Shown: positions 8,428-16,748, counted from the first letter of the stretch. The stretch: 64,000 nucleotides of DNA from Pseudoneobacillus sp052180215 (GCF_052180215.1 NZ_CP197471.1:3444001-3508000), one strand, 5' to 3'. Notes: generated by a model not told the origin, from the sequence alone. Translations and numbers: made by a program.

Positions 8428-9226
8428 AAATAATCAAACTACTCTCCTTCATCAGCAATATATAAAATCCTTACAACGCGAAAAAAAATGGGTGCGTTTC
8501 TACCAAATCCTCATCTTTATTTTGTTTTTTGCAGTATGGGAAATAGCCAGTCAAAGGACATGGATTGACCCATTAATTTTTAGTTCTCCTTCAAAAGTGT
8601 TTGGATTACTGATAACCAAAATTCAAGATGGCACTTTACTCACCAACACAGGAATCACTCTAATGGAAACCGTATTTGGATTTATTCTAGGAACTTTTTT
8701 AGGCACCTTACTAGCTACTATCCTTTGGTGGTCACCATTTCTATCAAAGGTATTAGATCCATACCTAGTCATACTGAATTCCATGCCTAAAGTCGCATTA
8801 GGTCCTATTTTAATCGTTGCCTTAAGTCCTGGCTTAACATCCGTGATTGCCATGGGAGCTATCATCTCCATCATCATCACAACAATCGTCATTTACACTT
8901 CGTTCCGAGAAGTCGATCCAAACTATCTAAAAGTTTTGCAAACCTTTGGAGCAACGCGAAGCCAATGCTTTAAAGAAGCAATTTTGCCTGCAAGTTTTCC
9001 AACCATCATTTCTACCTTAAAAGTAAATGTTGGATTGTCATGGGTGGGTGTCATTGTCGGTGAATTTCTCGTCGCGTCCAAAGGATTAGGGTACATGATT
9101 ATCTATGGTTTTCAAGTTTTTAACTTTACATTAGTGCTTCTCTCATTATTAGTCATTGCCTTTTTCGCAACCCTGATGTACCAGCTTGTTGATTTTATTG
9201 AAAAGAAATTAATCAAAAATAACTAA
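8420..9226 (+). CDS. ytlD: ABC transporter permease (NMT1/nitrate/sulfonate class)
   Basis: This is the integral membrane channel subunit of the ytlACD importer. After an N-terminal cytoplasmic stretch come about six membrane segments, and the ATPase-contact EAA loop reads FGATRSQCFKEAILPASFPTI near residue 195. I chose the TTG at 8420 (LNENNQ) because AAGGAG lies 11 bases upstream and the length becomes 268 residues; ATG codons at 8354 and 8369 in the same frame would overlap ytlC by more than 55 bases and lack a ribosome binding site. The start remains uncertain, but the family is not. Confidence 0.85.
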   Translation: MNENNQTTLLHQQYIKSLQREKKWVRFYQILIFILFFAVWEIASQRTWIDPLIFSSPSKVFGLLITKIQDGTLLTNTGITLMETVFGFILGTFLGTLLATILWWSPFLSKVLDPYLVILNSMPKVALGPILIVALSPGLTSVIAMGAIISIIITTIVIYTSFREVDPNYLKVLQTFGATRSQCFKEAILPASFPTIISTLKVNVGLSWVGVIVGEFLVASKGLGYMIIYGFQVFNFTLVLLSLLVIAFFATLMYQLVDFIEKKLIKNN

Positions 9227-9242
9227 CTGAAAATGTAATCTG

Positions 9243-9272
9243 GGGTGCATTCTTAGAATGCACCCTTATCTA
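9243..9272 (+). terminator. Terminator of the ytlACD operon
   Basis: Perfect 10-bp arms 9243-9252 and 9256-9265 with a three-base loop are followed by a T-rich tract. The loop is also the stop codon of the convergent ytkD gene, so the hairpin overlaps its 3' end. Confidence 0.85.
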
Positions 9273-9726
9273 TTTTTTCTAAGCAAATTTCTACTACCGA
9301 ATCCTTCATGATAAAACTAAAGTCATCTTGAAATCTTATTTGCCGTAACTGCTCTTTATCCACCAGGACAGGTCCATTGGTCTCCATGTACTGATTTGTT
9401 ATTTCTAAATGGTCCACCATACCTAAATAAACTTTTTTACTGAATGGCCCCTTTGAATCAAAAACTTTATACGTGCCTAATTCTCTTAACTGTTTTAAAA
9501 TGGCACCCGTTTCTTCCCAGACTTCTCGCTTGGCCGCTTCCTCTAAAGACTCACCTTGCTCCACTTTTCCTCCAGGAAACTCAAAACCTCTGCTTTTATG
9601 ATTGGTTAATAGCCAGTTATCTTTAAATTTACATATGATTAAAACATGTTTTATTTCACTAGAAAATGGTTCATTAACGTCAAAAAATTGAACATTATGA
9701 CCAAAAAAATCGAGAAATTCCTTCAT
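9253..9726 (-). CDS. ytkD: Nudix hydrolase (YtkD-type nucleoside triphosphate hydrolase)
   Basis: YtkD-type Nudix enzymes hydrolyse nucleoside triphosphates, including oxidised dGTP in B. subtilis, and act in the cytoplasm. The protein has 157 residues. The Nudix box spans about residues 53-75: GGKVEQGES, then REVWEETGA, matching GX5EX7REUXEEXGU with all key Glu residues. The ATG at 9726 follows AAGGGG at eight bases. The 3' end converges on ytlD through a shared hairpin. Synteny with B. subtilis supports the name; specificity is inferred. Confidence 0.88.
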   Translation of the reverse strand: MKEFLDFFGHNVQFFDVNEPFSSEIKHVLIICKFKDNWLLTNHKSRGFEFPGGKVEQGESLEEAAKREVWEETGAILKQLRELGTYKVFDSKGPFSKKVYLGMVDHLEITNQYMETNGPVLVDKEQLRQIRFQDDFSFIMKDSVVEICLEKIDKGAF

Positions 9727-9803
9727 CCTTCTAACCCCTTGATTTAACTTTATCTTTCTAAAAGTTTTTTCACATCAATTATTGTTTAGCGTATAACTGG
9801 TCC

Positions 9804-9932
9804 GTTGATTTCCGCTCCAGTCACTTGCTTTCCACGGGGAGGGATGGGAGCCTCCTCGGCGCAAGCGCCTGTGGGGTCTCCCACTTCCCTCTTTTTCCCG
9901 TAGGAGTCAAGTGCCCTCCGCTACAATCAACT
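9804..9932 (-). repeat. GC-rich Bacillus intergenic repeat, copy 1
   Basis: Read on the minus strand this begins GTTGATTG and ends GGAGCGGAAATCAAC. It contains CCCACAGGCGCTTGCGCCG and GAGGAGGCTCCC, which is the conserved core shared with copy 2 at 10030-10197. It is much richer in G+C than its surroundings and is self-complementary at several points. I recognise the family as a dispersed intergenic repeat of Bacillus and relatives; I know no assigned function. Confidence 0.8.
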
Positions 9933-10029
9933 CAGACTGTCAAAACTAAATTAACTAAAAAGCAACAAACTTTACGAAAGAAGCCTTTCTAAAAGAATAT
10001 TGTTTTTAAATTTAATTTTTTATCAAACA

Positions 10030-10197
10030 GTTGACTGGAACGGAAGGTGCGAGACTCCTGCGGGAGCAGCGGGACAGGTGAGACCAAGTAAAATGATCCA
10101 CATGATGAGGGATCATTTGTACCCCACAGGCGCAGTAGCGCCGAGGAGGCTCACCGCCCGCCCCGCGGAAAGCGAGCAACCTGGAGTGAAAGTCAAC
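10030..10197 (+). repeat. GC-rich Bacillus intergenic repeat, copy 2, with extra hairpin insert
   Basis: The same family as copy 1, in opposite orientation, from GTTGACTGGAACGG to GGAGTGAAAGTCAAC. The shared core CCCACAGGCGC-(AGTA)-GCGCCGAGGAGGC is present. A roughly 35-base AT-rich segment with the hairpin AAATGATCC/GGGATCATTT interrupts it at about 10087-10121; copy 1 lacks this. A 95-codon open frame at 10000-10287 runs through the repeat and is not a credible gene. Confidence 0.8.
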
Positions 10198-10250
10198 ACT
10201 AATCTAATAGCAACAATGTCTACAGAATCATTCTTTTCTAAATTATACAC

Positions 10251-10282
10251 AAAAAAAACAAAACCTATGGAAAATAAATATC
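10251..10282 (-). terminator. Terminator of the 10291-10602 gene
   Basis: Arms AACCTATGGA and TCCATAGGTT enclose a nine-base AT-rich loop. On the minus strand a long T run follows (TTGTTTTTTTT). Confidence 0.88.
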
Positions 10283-10290
10283 CATAGGTT

Positions 10291-10602
10291 CTATTCTAAA
10301 ATTCCTATACTCTCTATATGTTTTTTCGCCTCTTCGTCTCCAAGCTCATAAAGCATTCCATAAACTTCTTTCATTGTTTTGTCATATGCATCATTTTCAC
10401 GATCATAATGGTATTGAACAAAAGGAACATGGGCCCGGAAAAAGTTCTGCCATTCTGTTGAATAATTTTGGTCGAAATATTCTCGTAATTTTATGATTTC
10501 TTCATCCGTTGCTTCAATTTTATAATTCCAGGTGGAGCTAGTTGCACTTTGAGATATTTCTCCCGTCGCAACTTCAATATAATAAGTCTTTTTGTTATCC
10601 AT
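10291..10602 (-). CDS. Uncharacterised conserved Bacillaceae protein
   Basis: This 103-residue acidic protein has no signal peptide, membrane segment or metal-binding cluster. The N-terminus MDNKKTYYIEVATGEIS is followed by a region rich in aromatic and acidic residues (FDQNYSTEWQNFFRAHVPFVQYHYD). I know similar short proteins from Bacillus genomes, where they carry loose names such as hydrolase, but I see no catalytic motif to support that. AGGAAG precedes the ATG, and a strong terminator follows. It stands alone between the GC-rich repeats and the next gene, which diverges from it. Confidence 0.75.
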   Translation of the reverse strand: MDNKKTYYIEVATGEISQSATSSTWNYKIEATDEEIIKLREYFDQNYSTEWQNFFRAHVPFVQYHYDRENDAYDKTMKEVYGMLYELGDEEAKKHIESIGILE

Positions 10603-10855
10603 TTTTCACATCTTCCTTTTCGTTTAATACATTTCCATTCTCTAAAATACGATTTTTTTCGACAATAGAAGTCGAGATTTTTCCTCTTTTATTTTTGATT
10701 TAATACTATTATTCGTTTCCCACAATGGTATATAATTTATGCAAGTTTTAAATTATATCGTTATTCTGAAATTAAACTTCCCTAAAAGGAATAATTTCCT
10801 TTTTATAGGGTATTGAATAAATAAGATTATATTTTTTAGAGGGGAGTGGAAACAA

Positions 10856-11113
10856 ATGAAATTAGTAGATGAACTGTATGAACTATATCGTGACAAATTA
10901 ACTGGTGACGAAGAAGATATTGATATGTTAGCGTTTGCCTTTTTAGAGGAAATGGAATATGAAGATTTATTACATATCATTCAAGAAATGGATAAACAGG
11001 AAGTATATAATCTTATGGGCGTATATTTAATTGAAAGTTTAAAAGGTAAATTTGCTCAAGAAGAATATGGTCAACGGAGAGCTCCAATCTACCCGCAAAG
11101 GAATATTCATTAG
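10856..11113 (+). CDS. DUF6154-like small cytosolic protein
   Basis: This 85-residue, strongly acidic, all-helical-looking protein begins MKLVDELYELYRDKLTGDEEDIDMLAF. It resembles the DUF6154 family of Bacillus by my recollection of the start and of the closing RNIH. Its function is unknown. AGGGGAG sits about eight bases before the ATG, which settles the start. It has its own terminator and is followed by the YtzI-like gene on the same strand. Confidence 0.75.
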   Translation: MKLVDELYELYRDKLTGDEEDIDMLAFAFLEEMEYEDLLHIIQEMDKQEVYNLMGVYLIESLKGKFAQEEYGQRRAPIYPQRNIH

Positions 11114-11147
11114 ATTTTTTCATGTAATCCTTATCATACATATCTAT

Positions 11148-11182
11148 AATAGGCTAATCCGATAAAGGAAAGCCTATTTTTT
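11148..11182 (+). terminator. Terminator after the DUF6154-like gene
   Basis: Arms AATAGGCT (11148-11155) and AGCCTATT (11171-11178) are followed by a run of T ending at 11182. Confidence 0.75.
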
Positions 11183-11246
11183 ATGATTTCCTCGCTCATT
11201 TTATACCAAAATATGCTACTATATAAATGGTTAGGGGGAGAAAAAA

Positions 11247-11414
11247 TTGTTGACGATATTTATTATTGTTGCCGTTATTATTGTTTTGGTTGTTCTTGTA
11301 TTAGCTGTCGGTACCACTTCAAAAGCATATGACTTTAAACATACGATTGACCCGAATCCATTGGAACCTGATACAAATGATGAAGTAAATTTGAACAAGC
11401 AAAAGGACTCATAA
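11247..11414 (+). CDS. ytzI: YtzI-like single-span membrane microprotein
   Basis: This 55-residue protein is too short for most gene finders. The first 22 residues are almost purely hydrophobic (LTIFIIVAVIIVLVVLVLAV), forming one membrane span, followed by TSKAYDFKHTIDPNPLEPD in a hydrophilic tail. Two adjacent TTG codons at 11247 and 11250 could both start it; AGGGGGAG ends six or nine bases before them. The TSKAY-KHTIDP segment and the position just beside luxS match what I recall of B. subtilis YtzI. Function unknown. It ends inside the hairpin shared with luxS. Confidence 0.7.
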   Translation: MLTIFIIVAVIIVLVVLVLAVGTTSKAYDFKHTIDPNPLEPDTNDEVNLNKQKDS

Positions 11415-11438
11415 AAATAACATTCTATGAGTCCTTTT
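11401..11438. terminator. Bidirectional terminator between ytzI-like gene and luxS
   Basis: Perfect 13-bp arms (11401-11413 and 11426-11438) carry AAAA at one end and TTTT at the other, serving both converging genes. Confidence 0.85.
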
Positions 11439-11449
11439 GCTATTGCTAT

Positions 11450-11923
11450 TTAGGCAAATACTTGTTTTAAATCTTCTTTACTTTGCTCTAACCAAAAACG
11501 CATCAAACGTTTTGCCCCTTCAAGATCATGTAATTTAGCTTGACCACATTGAGTTTCATTAGCAGCTGGTATCTCCACTGTTTCAAGTGCATCAGTCATC
11601 GTATCATGAAGTAGGTCAATAATTTCCTCGACAGAAGGCTCTCCACTAACAACTAAATAATAGCCCGTTTGACATCCCATAGGAGAAATATCAATAATAT
11701 CGAAATGATCATATTTTTCACAATGTTTTCTAAGGGTAAACGCTAATAAGTGTTCTAATGTATGAATCACATCAGGCTTCATTGCCTGTTTATTTGGTTG
11801 GCAAAAACGAATATCAAATTTATTTACAACGCCATCGCTGCCTACTTTATGAACACCGCAGTGTCTTACGTACGGAGCTTTAACGGCATTATGATCTAAT
11901 TCAAAGCTTTCTACTGAAGGCAT
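11450..11923 (-). CDS. luxS: S-ribosylhomocysteine lyase (AI-2 synthase)
   Basis: LuxS splits S-ribosylhomocysteine into homocysteine and DPD, the AI-2 precursor, within the activated methyl cycle. The 157-residue protein starts MPSVESFELDH and has the metal-binding HTLEH motif near residue 54, the third ligand Cys in ETQCGQAKLHD near residue 125, and the SPMGCQTGYY active-site segment near residue 80. The ATG at 11923 follows GAGGAGTG by six bases; a GTG nine bases upstream overlaps that site and is rejected. Functionally it links to metK, 9 kb away, through SAM turnover. Confidence 0.98.
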   Translation of the reverse strand: MPSVESFELDHNAVKAPYVRHCGVHKVGSDGVVNKFDIRFCQPNKQAMKPDVIHTLEHLLAFTLRKHCEKYDHFDIIDISPMGCQTGYYLVVSGEPSVEEIIDLLHDTMTDALETVEIPAANETQCGQAKLHDLEGAKRLMRFWLEQSKEDLKQVFA

Positions 11924-12094
11924 GTTGTTCACTCCTCTATCCCTTGATTTTTCTATTATACATTAAATCCCGAGTTAATTCATCAGTTTACACTGAATTT
12001 ATTTTTTTGGAACATTTATAAAAATTATGATAATGTTCAATCATATAAAGGAATGAACATTATCCCAAAAAAACTGCTAAAAGAAGCTGATAAT

Positions 12095-12340
12095 ATGATA
12101 AAAAAAGTATTTATAGGTTTGATACGATTTTACCAAGTTGTTATATCACCGTTAAAACCGCCATCATGTCGATTTTATCCTACATGCTCTCATTACGGAT
12201 TAGAAGCGGTCACTCGTTTTGGTCCTTTTAAGGGTGGTTGGTTGACAATTAAACGAATATTAAAATGCCATCCCCTTCATCCTGGTGGAATTGATCCAGT
12301 CCCTGATGAGTGGCGGCATCAAAAAAACAATAAAAATTAA
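12095..12340 (+). CDS. yidD: Membrane protein insertion efficiency factor YidD
   Basis: YidD is a small membrane-associated protein that helps YidC/SpoIIIJ insert membrane proteins. The 81-residue product has the defining cysteine-rich motif SCRFYPTCSHYG and the later LKCHPLHPGGIDPVP. The start MIKKVFIGLIRFYQ at 12095 matches the family; an in-frame ATG at 12053 would add 14 untypical residues. The ribosome binding site is weak for both (AAAAGAAG before 12095). It is the ytjA position of B. subtilis. The stop overlaps the stop of the convergent carbonic anhydrase gene by four bases. Confidence 0.92.
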   Translation: MIKKVFIGLIRFYQVVISPLKPPSCRFYPTCSHYGLEAVTRFGPFKGGWLTIKRILKCHPLHPGGIDPVPDEWRHQKNNKN

Positions 12341-12909
12341 TCGTTATATCCATTAATGACTAAATCGAGTTTTCCGGTTTTAGGGTCTATTACTAAGCCG
12401 TGAACAGGAATATCCTTTGGCATTAATGGATGTTTTTTTACAATATCCACACTGTGAGCCACACTATCTTTCACAGAAGTAAATCCTTCTAACCATTCGA
12501 AAACATTAATGCCTGAATAAGAAAGAGTTTCAAATGTTTCTTGTGCAATACCTTTTGATTTCATCTTTTCTAAAAGTGGGTCTGCCTTCATTCCACTCAT
12601 TCCGCAATCGTAGTGGCCAATGATCATGACTTCTTCAGCCTGTAATTCATAAACAGCAACTAGGATGCTTCGCATAATACTTCCAAAAGGATGCATGATT
12701 AAAGCACCCGCATTTTTAACTAGTTTAATATCTCCATTGGATGCATTGATCGCTTTCGGCAGGAGCTCCAGCAAACGAGTATCCATACATGTTAAAATTA
12801 CCATTTTCTTATTAGGAAACTTGGTAGTTTCATATTCCTCATAGCGTTTCTCTTCAACAAATTTTTCATTGTATGCTAACATATTGTCTAATAATCTTGT
12901 TTTTTCCAT
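12337..12909 (-). CDS. ytiB: Beta-class carbonic anhydrase (YtiB type)
   Basis: This enzyme interconverts CO2 and bicarbonate using a zinc ion. Zinc ligands and the Asp-Arg dyad lie in TCMDTRL (Cys and Asp near residues 41-43) and GHYDCGM (His and Cys near 97-100). At 190 residues it belongs to the short plant-like/type-II beta class. I chose the ATG at 12909 because AGGTGA lies just ahead and the homologue starts there; a TTG at 12942 would lengthen it. The position next to yidD matches B. subtilis ytiB. Confidence 0.92.
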   Translation of the reverse strand: MEKTRLLDNMLAYNEKFVEEKRYEEYETTKFPNKKMVILTCMDTRLLELLPKAINASNGDIKLVKNAGALIMHPFGSIMRSILVAVYELQAEEVMIIGHYDCGMSGMKADPLLEKMKSKGIAQETFETLSYSGINVFEWLEGFTSVKDSVAHSVDIVKKHPLMPKDIPVHGLVIDPKTGKLDLVINGYND

Positions 12910-13011
12910 ATAATCACCTAACTTTCTAAAAAGTTCTTTCAAAAGTTCTCTTTTCCCTCTACAAAATATTCCCTTGCCATATCGAAAAAATTTATGTATG
13001 ATACTATAGGG

Positions 13012-13032
13012 AAATCGGAATGATTCCGTATT
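13012..13032 (+). promoter_or_regulatory. Zur-box-like palindrome 1
   Basis: CGGAAT-G-ATTCCG centred on 13022, flanked by AAAT on the left, resembles the Bacillus Zur operator (AAATCGTAATnATTACGATTT) with a symmetric T-to-G/A-to-C exchange. It lies 146 bases upstream of the zinc-binding lipoprotein gene. Zur binding is inferred. Confidence 0.65.
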
Positions 13033-13035
13033 AAC

Positions 13036-13079
13036 ACTATTTTATTTAAAAATTATTAATACTATTTTATTTAAAAATT
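13036..13079. repeat. Pair of 19-bp direct repeats between the two Zur-like boxes
   Basis: ACTATTTTATTTAAAAATT occurs at 13036-13054 and again at 13061-13079, a 25-bp period. It may hold promoter elements, but none is clear. Confidence 0.7.
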
Positions 13080-13121
13080 GATAAAAGTACAAATAATAAT
13101 AACTACTATTTTTTTGTGCTC

Positions 13122-13144
13122 TAAATCGGAATAAATACGATTTA
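13122..13144 (+). promoter_or_regulatory. Zur-box-like palindrome 2
   Basis: TAAATCG and CGATTTA arms frame GAATAAATA, centred on 13133. The outer half-sites match the Bacillus Zur consensus better than those of box 1. It lies 23 bases before the start codon, where a bound repressor could block transcription. Confidence 0.65.
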
Positions 13145-13167
13145 AGTTTCATATAGGGGGAATACAC

Positions 13168-14100
13168 ATGAGAAAAGCACTTATATTTTCGTTTTTTCTA
13201 CTCCTCGTTAGTTCTTTCGTAACTGGTTGTGCACCAAGTGAGAAAGACATCAATAAGGATTCTGGGAAATTAACCGTTTATACAACGGTATATCCACTTA
13301 AATATTTTACGGAAAGAATTGCTGGTGACCTGGTTACCGTTGATACGATCTACCCAGCTGGTGCTGATGAGCATACCTTTGAACCTTCCCAGAGAGATAT
13401 GATGACATTAGCTGATTCGGATTTATTTATATATATCGGTCTTGGACTTGAAGGATTTGTAGAGAAAGCTAAAACAACTTTAAAAAATGAAGATGTTACA
13501 TTAGTCGCTGCGGGTGAAAAATTAAATCCTGCAGATTTAACCGCCAGTCATGATGAAGAAGAACATGAGCATGGTGATATAGACCCTCATGTCTGGCTAG
13601 ATCCTGTTTATGCGAATGAACTTGCCTTAGCCATTAAAGATGCGCTAGTAGAAAAACTTCCAGACAAAAAAGAAACATTTGAAACGAATTATCAAAAACT
13701 CTCAAAAGAACTAGCTCAATTAGATTCATCTTTTCAAACAACCATTTCTAATTCAAAACAAAAAGATATCATTGTTTCCCATTCGGCTTTTGGATATTGG
13801 GAAAAGCGTTATGGCTTACATCAGATTAGTATTACAGGTTTATCTACAGCATCAGAGCCTTCTCAAAAGGATTTAGAGGAGATTGTGAAAATAGCTGATG
13901 AGAAAAACCTCCACTACATTTTCTTTGAACAAAATGTAAGTTCAAAGTTAGGAAAAATATTACAAAACGAAATTGGTGCAAAACCTTTAACACTCCATAA
14001 CCTTGCGACGCTTACAGAAGAAAATCTTCAAAATAAGGAAACGTATTTTACTTTAATGAATCAAAATTTGCAGGTACTTTCAAAAGCATTAAATGAATAA
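13168..14100 (+). CDS. Zinc ABC transporter substrate-binding lipoprotein (ZnuA/AdcA family), orphan
   Basis: This is the external zinc-capturing lipoprotein of a TroA-fold importer. The signal peptide ends in a lipobox FVTGC near residue 22. Metal-binding features are the first His in AGADEHTFEPS (about residue 70), a His/Asp/Glu-rich loop SHDEEEHEHGDIDPHVWLDP at residues 128-147, and the later SHSAFGYW and FFEQNVSS segments supplying His and Glu. The 310-residue length is typical. AGGGGGAA precedes the ATG. No ATPase or permease gene is nearby, so it must work with partners elsewhere. Two Zur-like palindromes upstream fit repression by zinc. A manganese role is possible, but the His-rich loop favours zinc. 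Confidence 0.88.
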   Translation: MRKALIFSFFLLLVSSFVTGCAPSEKDINKDSGKLTVYTTVYPLKYFTERIAGDLVTVDTIYPAGADEHTFEPSQRDMMTLADSDLFIYIGLGLEGFVEKAKTTLKNEDVTLVAAGEKLNPADLTASHDEEEHEHGDIDPHVWLDPVYANELALAIKDALVEKLPDKKETFETNYQKLSKELAQLDSSFQTTISNSKQKDIIVSHSAFGYWEKRYGLHQISITGLSTASEPSQKDLEEIVKIADEKNLHYIFFEQNVSSKLGKILQNEIGAKPLTLHNLATLTEENLQNKETYFTLMNQNLQVLSKALNE

Positions 14101-14105
14101 TTTGT

Positions 14106-14142
14106 GAACACCTTCTCTATTTTAGGGGAGGTGTTCTTTTTT
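14106..14142 (+). terminator. Terminator of the zinc-binding lipoprotein gene
   Basis: Arms GAACACCT and AGGTGTTC, extended by further pairs, are followed by six T. Confidence 0.85.
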
Positions 14143-14207
14143 ATACATAATCCAGACCATTTTGTAGACAATATGGAAATATAATGAAATGCTGAAAGGA
14201 CGAAAAA

Positions 14208-15572
14208 ATGATGGATGATTTATTCATTGCCCGTTCCTTATTCGGGACAACTATGGCTTTCCATATTATATTTGCTACGATTGGCGTTGGTCTCCCGTTT
14301 ATGATGATCGTTGCAGAACTTATGTATCAAAAGACAAAGGATCAGGATTATGTCGTTATGGCAAAGCGTTGGACAAAAGCTTTTGCTGTATTACTAGGAG
14401 TGGGCATACCAACCGGGACAATCGCTGGAGTTCAATTGTCTTTACTATGGCCGGGATTTATGGAGGTTATTGGTAGAGTCATGCCTTTACCTTTTCAGAT
14501 TGAAATTTATGCTTTTTTTATAGAGGCTCTTTTCATGTCTATTTATGTGTATGCTGCAGAACGAATTGCACCTTGGATGAGGGTTCTAAGTTTAATCCTT
14601 GTCGCTCTCGGTGCCTTAGCATCTGCTGTTTTAATCACCAATGTCCATGCCTTTCAGGGAACACCTGCAGGTTTCAATTATGTAGACGGAAAATTTGTCG
14701 ATATTGATCCATGGAAAGCATTTTTTAATCCAAGCTTTCTCGTTACAGCTGGACATGTTGCTTTATCCGCTTATGTAGTCGGTGCTTTTGTTGTCGGCTC
14801 TGTCGCTGCCTTTAAAATGATGAAAAATGAGATTGGTTCGAGAGTATATCTTTTTCATCAAAAAGCTCTCATGATTAGCCTTGTAGTAGGTGGTGTTTTT
14901 GCTTTACTTACAGCGTTAAATGGTCATGAGTCTGCACAGTATCTACATGAATACCAACCGGAGAAACTAGCTGCTGCGGAAGGATTATTTGAGACACAAT
15001 CCCATGCACCATTAGCCATTGGAGGTTATACTGACCGGGAATCACAAGAAGTGAAATGGGCGATTGAAGTTCCTTGGGCATTAAGCTTTCTTTCCGGTAA
15101 CAGCTTTGATACGGTTGTGGTCGGCTTAAATGATTTTCCGGAAGAGCTTTGGCCGCCTTTATTTATACACACTCTCTTTAATGCAATGGTAGGCATAGGT
15201 TCCTTATTAATTCTAATTTCATTAGTTGGGATTGTTTGGAAGAGGTTTTTGAAAAAGGAACATTATCCGCGAGTATTCCTCTGGGTAATGGTGGTGTCAG
15301 GTCCTTTGGCCGTTGCTGCGATTGAATTTGGTTGGATTTTTGCTTGTACTGGAAGACAGCCTTGGGTCATTTACCGCATATTATCAACGGCTGAATCCGC
15401 TACAACTGCCACAAATCTAGGGATATTATTTATCTTATTTATAATTGTCTATATTATCTTAGCCATAGCTGTCGTATTTGTGCTTTTATATTATTTTAGA
15501 AAAAATACGGAACTCGACGATCTCCATCGGGCTGAAAAAAAGTCAGTACCACTTTTTAGCTCTAATTCTTAG
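14208..15572 (+). CDS. ythA: Cytochrome bd-type quinol oxidase subunit I (CydA family)
   Basis: This is the haem-bearing subunit of a bd-type terminal oxidase in the cell membrane, passing electrons from menaquinol to oxygen. It has 454 residues and about nine membrane spans. His19 in MAFHIIFATIGVG fits the haem b595 ligand, a His near residue 183 in VTAGHVALSAY fits the haem b558 ligand, and GRQPWVIYRIL near residue 385 is a CydA hallmark. It is shorter than long-Q-loop CydA proteins such as that of E. coli (about 520). GAAAGGA precedes the paired ATG codons at 14208 and 14211. It pairs with ythB 12 bases downstream. The menaquinone genes nearby make the electron donor. Confidence 0.93.
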   Translation: MMDDLFIARSLFGTTMAFHIIFATIGVGLPFMMIVAELMYQKTKDQDYVVMAKRWTKAFAVLLGVGIPTGTIAGVQLSLLWPGFMEVIGRVMPLPFQIEIYAFFIEALFMSIYVYAAERIAPWMRVLSLILVALGALASAVLITNVHAFQGTPAGFNYVDGKFVDIDPWKAFFNPSFLVTAGHVALSAYVVGAFVVGSVAAFKMMKNEIGSRVYLFHQKALMISLVVGGVFALLTALNGHESAQYLHEYQPEKLAAAEGLFETQSHAPLAIGGYTDRESQEVKWAIEVPWALSFLSGNSFDTVVVGLNDFPEELWPPLFIHTLFNAMVGIGSLLILISLVGIVWKRFLKKEHYPRVFLWVMVVSGPLAVAAIEFGWIFACTGRQPWVIYRILSTAESATTATNLGILFILFIIVYIILAIAVVFVLLYYFRKNTELDDLHRAEKKSVPLFSSNS

Positions 15573-15584
15573 GGGGAACCACAA

Positions 15585-16631
15585 ATGACTGATGCTCTTC
15601 TTGCTGTAACGGTTTTATGGGGATTTGTTTTTATTTATGCTGTAATGGCAACAATGGATTTCGGAGCAGGTTTTTGGTCCATGATCTATATAAATAGAGA
15701 AAAAACGAAGGCAACTAATATTGCCAATAGATACCTATCACCCACTTGGGAAGTAACGAATACCTTCATTGTTGCCTTAGTAGTCGCGATTTACAGTCTT
15801 TTTCCTAATGCAGCTTACACTCTTGGGACCATTCTTCTGATCCCAGGAAGTATGATTTTGCTATTATTAGCCTTAAGAAGTGCCTTTTTAGTTTTTTCAA
15901 ATATTGCTACTGAATATAAAAAGCCGCTAACCTATATTTCAGGAATTACGGGTATCATCATTCCTGGTCTTTTAATAAGTGTTTTGCCTATTACACACGG
16001 GCAATTTGTTGACTATACGAATGGAACGGCTAATTTAAATTTATTAAGACTTTTTACGAGCCCCAATGAATATGCCTTTATTGGCTTTGCTATCAGTAGT
16101 ACATTGTTTTTATCCTCGCTGTTATTAGCGGATTATTCCAAAACATCTGAGGAAATGGATGCTTATGCTGTCTATCGCCGTGATGGCATGATTTTAGGCC
16201 CTGTTACGTTATTAATGGCGTTTCTCATTATGATCACCTTAAAAAAGGAAGCTCCTTGGCTCTATAATCAAATGATGGAGGACCTTCCACTTTTGCTTAT
16301 TTCGATTGGATTATTTGTATTAGGAGGAGTCGGTCTATTTTTCCCTTCCTTTTGGAAAAAAGGGGTATTAGGGATGCCGAGATTATCTGTAATTGCCGTT
16401 ACCGCACAATATTTAGTAGCAAGTTATGTTTATGGAAAAGCGCATTTGCCTTATATCATCTACCCAGATATAACGATACAATCGGCTTTCACGGACCCTA
16501 ATTCTTTTAGAGCTGTTTTTATCACCTATATTGTCGGATTTGCTATTTTGTTTCCCGGTTTTATTTATTTCTGGAGTTTATTTATGAACGATAAGAAATA
16601 TTTACGGCAAAAACCGCAAGACCCCTCCTGA
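15585..16631 (+). CDS. ythB: Cytochrome bd-type quinol oxidase subunit II (CydB family)
   Basis: This is the partner subunit of ythA, with 348 residues and about nine membrane helices. The N-terminal MATMDFGAGFWSM segment corresponds to the conserved Asp-Gly region of CydB, and SPTWEVTNTFIV to the W-E-x-N segment. AGGGGG lies six or seven bases before the ATG, and the 12-base gap to ythA indicates co-translation. No cydCD assembly genes are in the window. Confidence 0.92.
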   Translation: MTDALLAVTVLWGFVFIYAVMATMDFGAGFWSMIYINREKTKATNIANRYLSPTWEVTNTFIVALVVAIYSLFPNAAYTLGTILLIPGSMILLLLALRSAFLVFSNIATEYKKPLTYISGITGIIIPGLLISVLPITHGQFVDYTNGTANLNLLRLFTSPNEYAFIGFAISSTLFLSSLLLADYSKTSEEMDAYAVYRRDGMILGPVTLLMAFLIMITLKKEAPWLYNQMMEDLPLLLISIGLFVLGGVGLFFPSFWKKGVLGMPRLSVIAVTAQYLVASYVYGKAHLPYIIYPDITIQSAFTDPNSFRAVFITYIVGFAILFPGFIYFWSLFMNDKKYLRQKPQDPS

Positions 16632-16748
16632 TATTGTTAATGGGAGAGATGAATGAAAGCTGTCTAAATGTCGGATGCTATTCTTGTATCAAGTTTATTA
16701 ACTACTAGTTAATGGCTAGAAACAGTACTCTTAAGGAGTGATAGGTAG

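Noticed and set aside
10000..10287. 95-codon open frame on the plus strand
   Set aside because: It runs through the GC-rich dispersed repeat, has no ribosome binding site, and its residues reflect the repeat rather than a protein.
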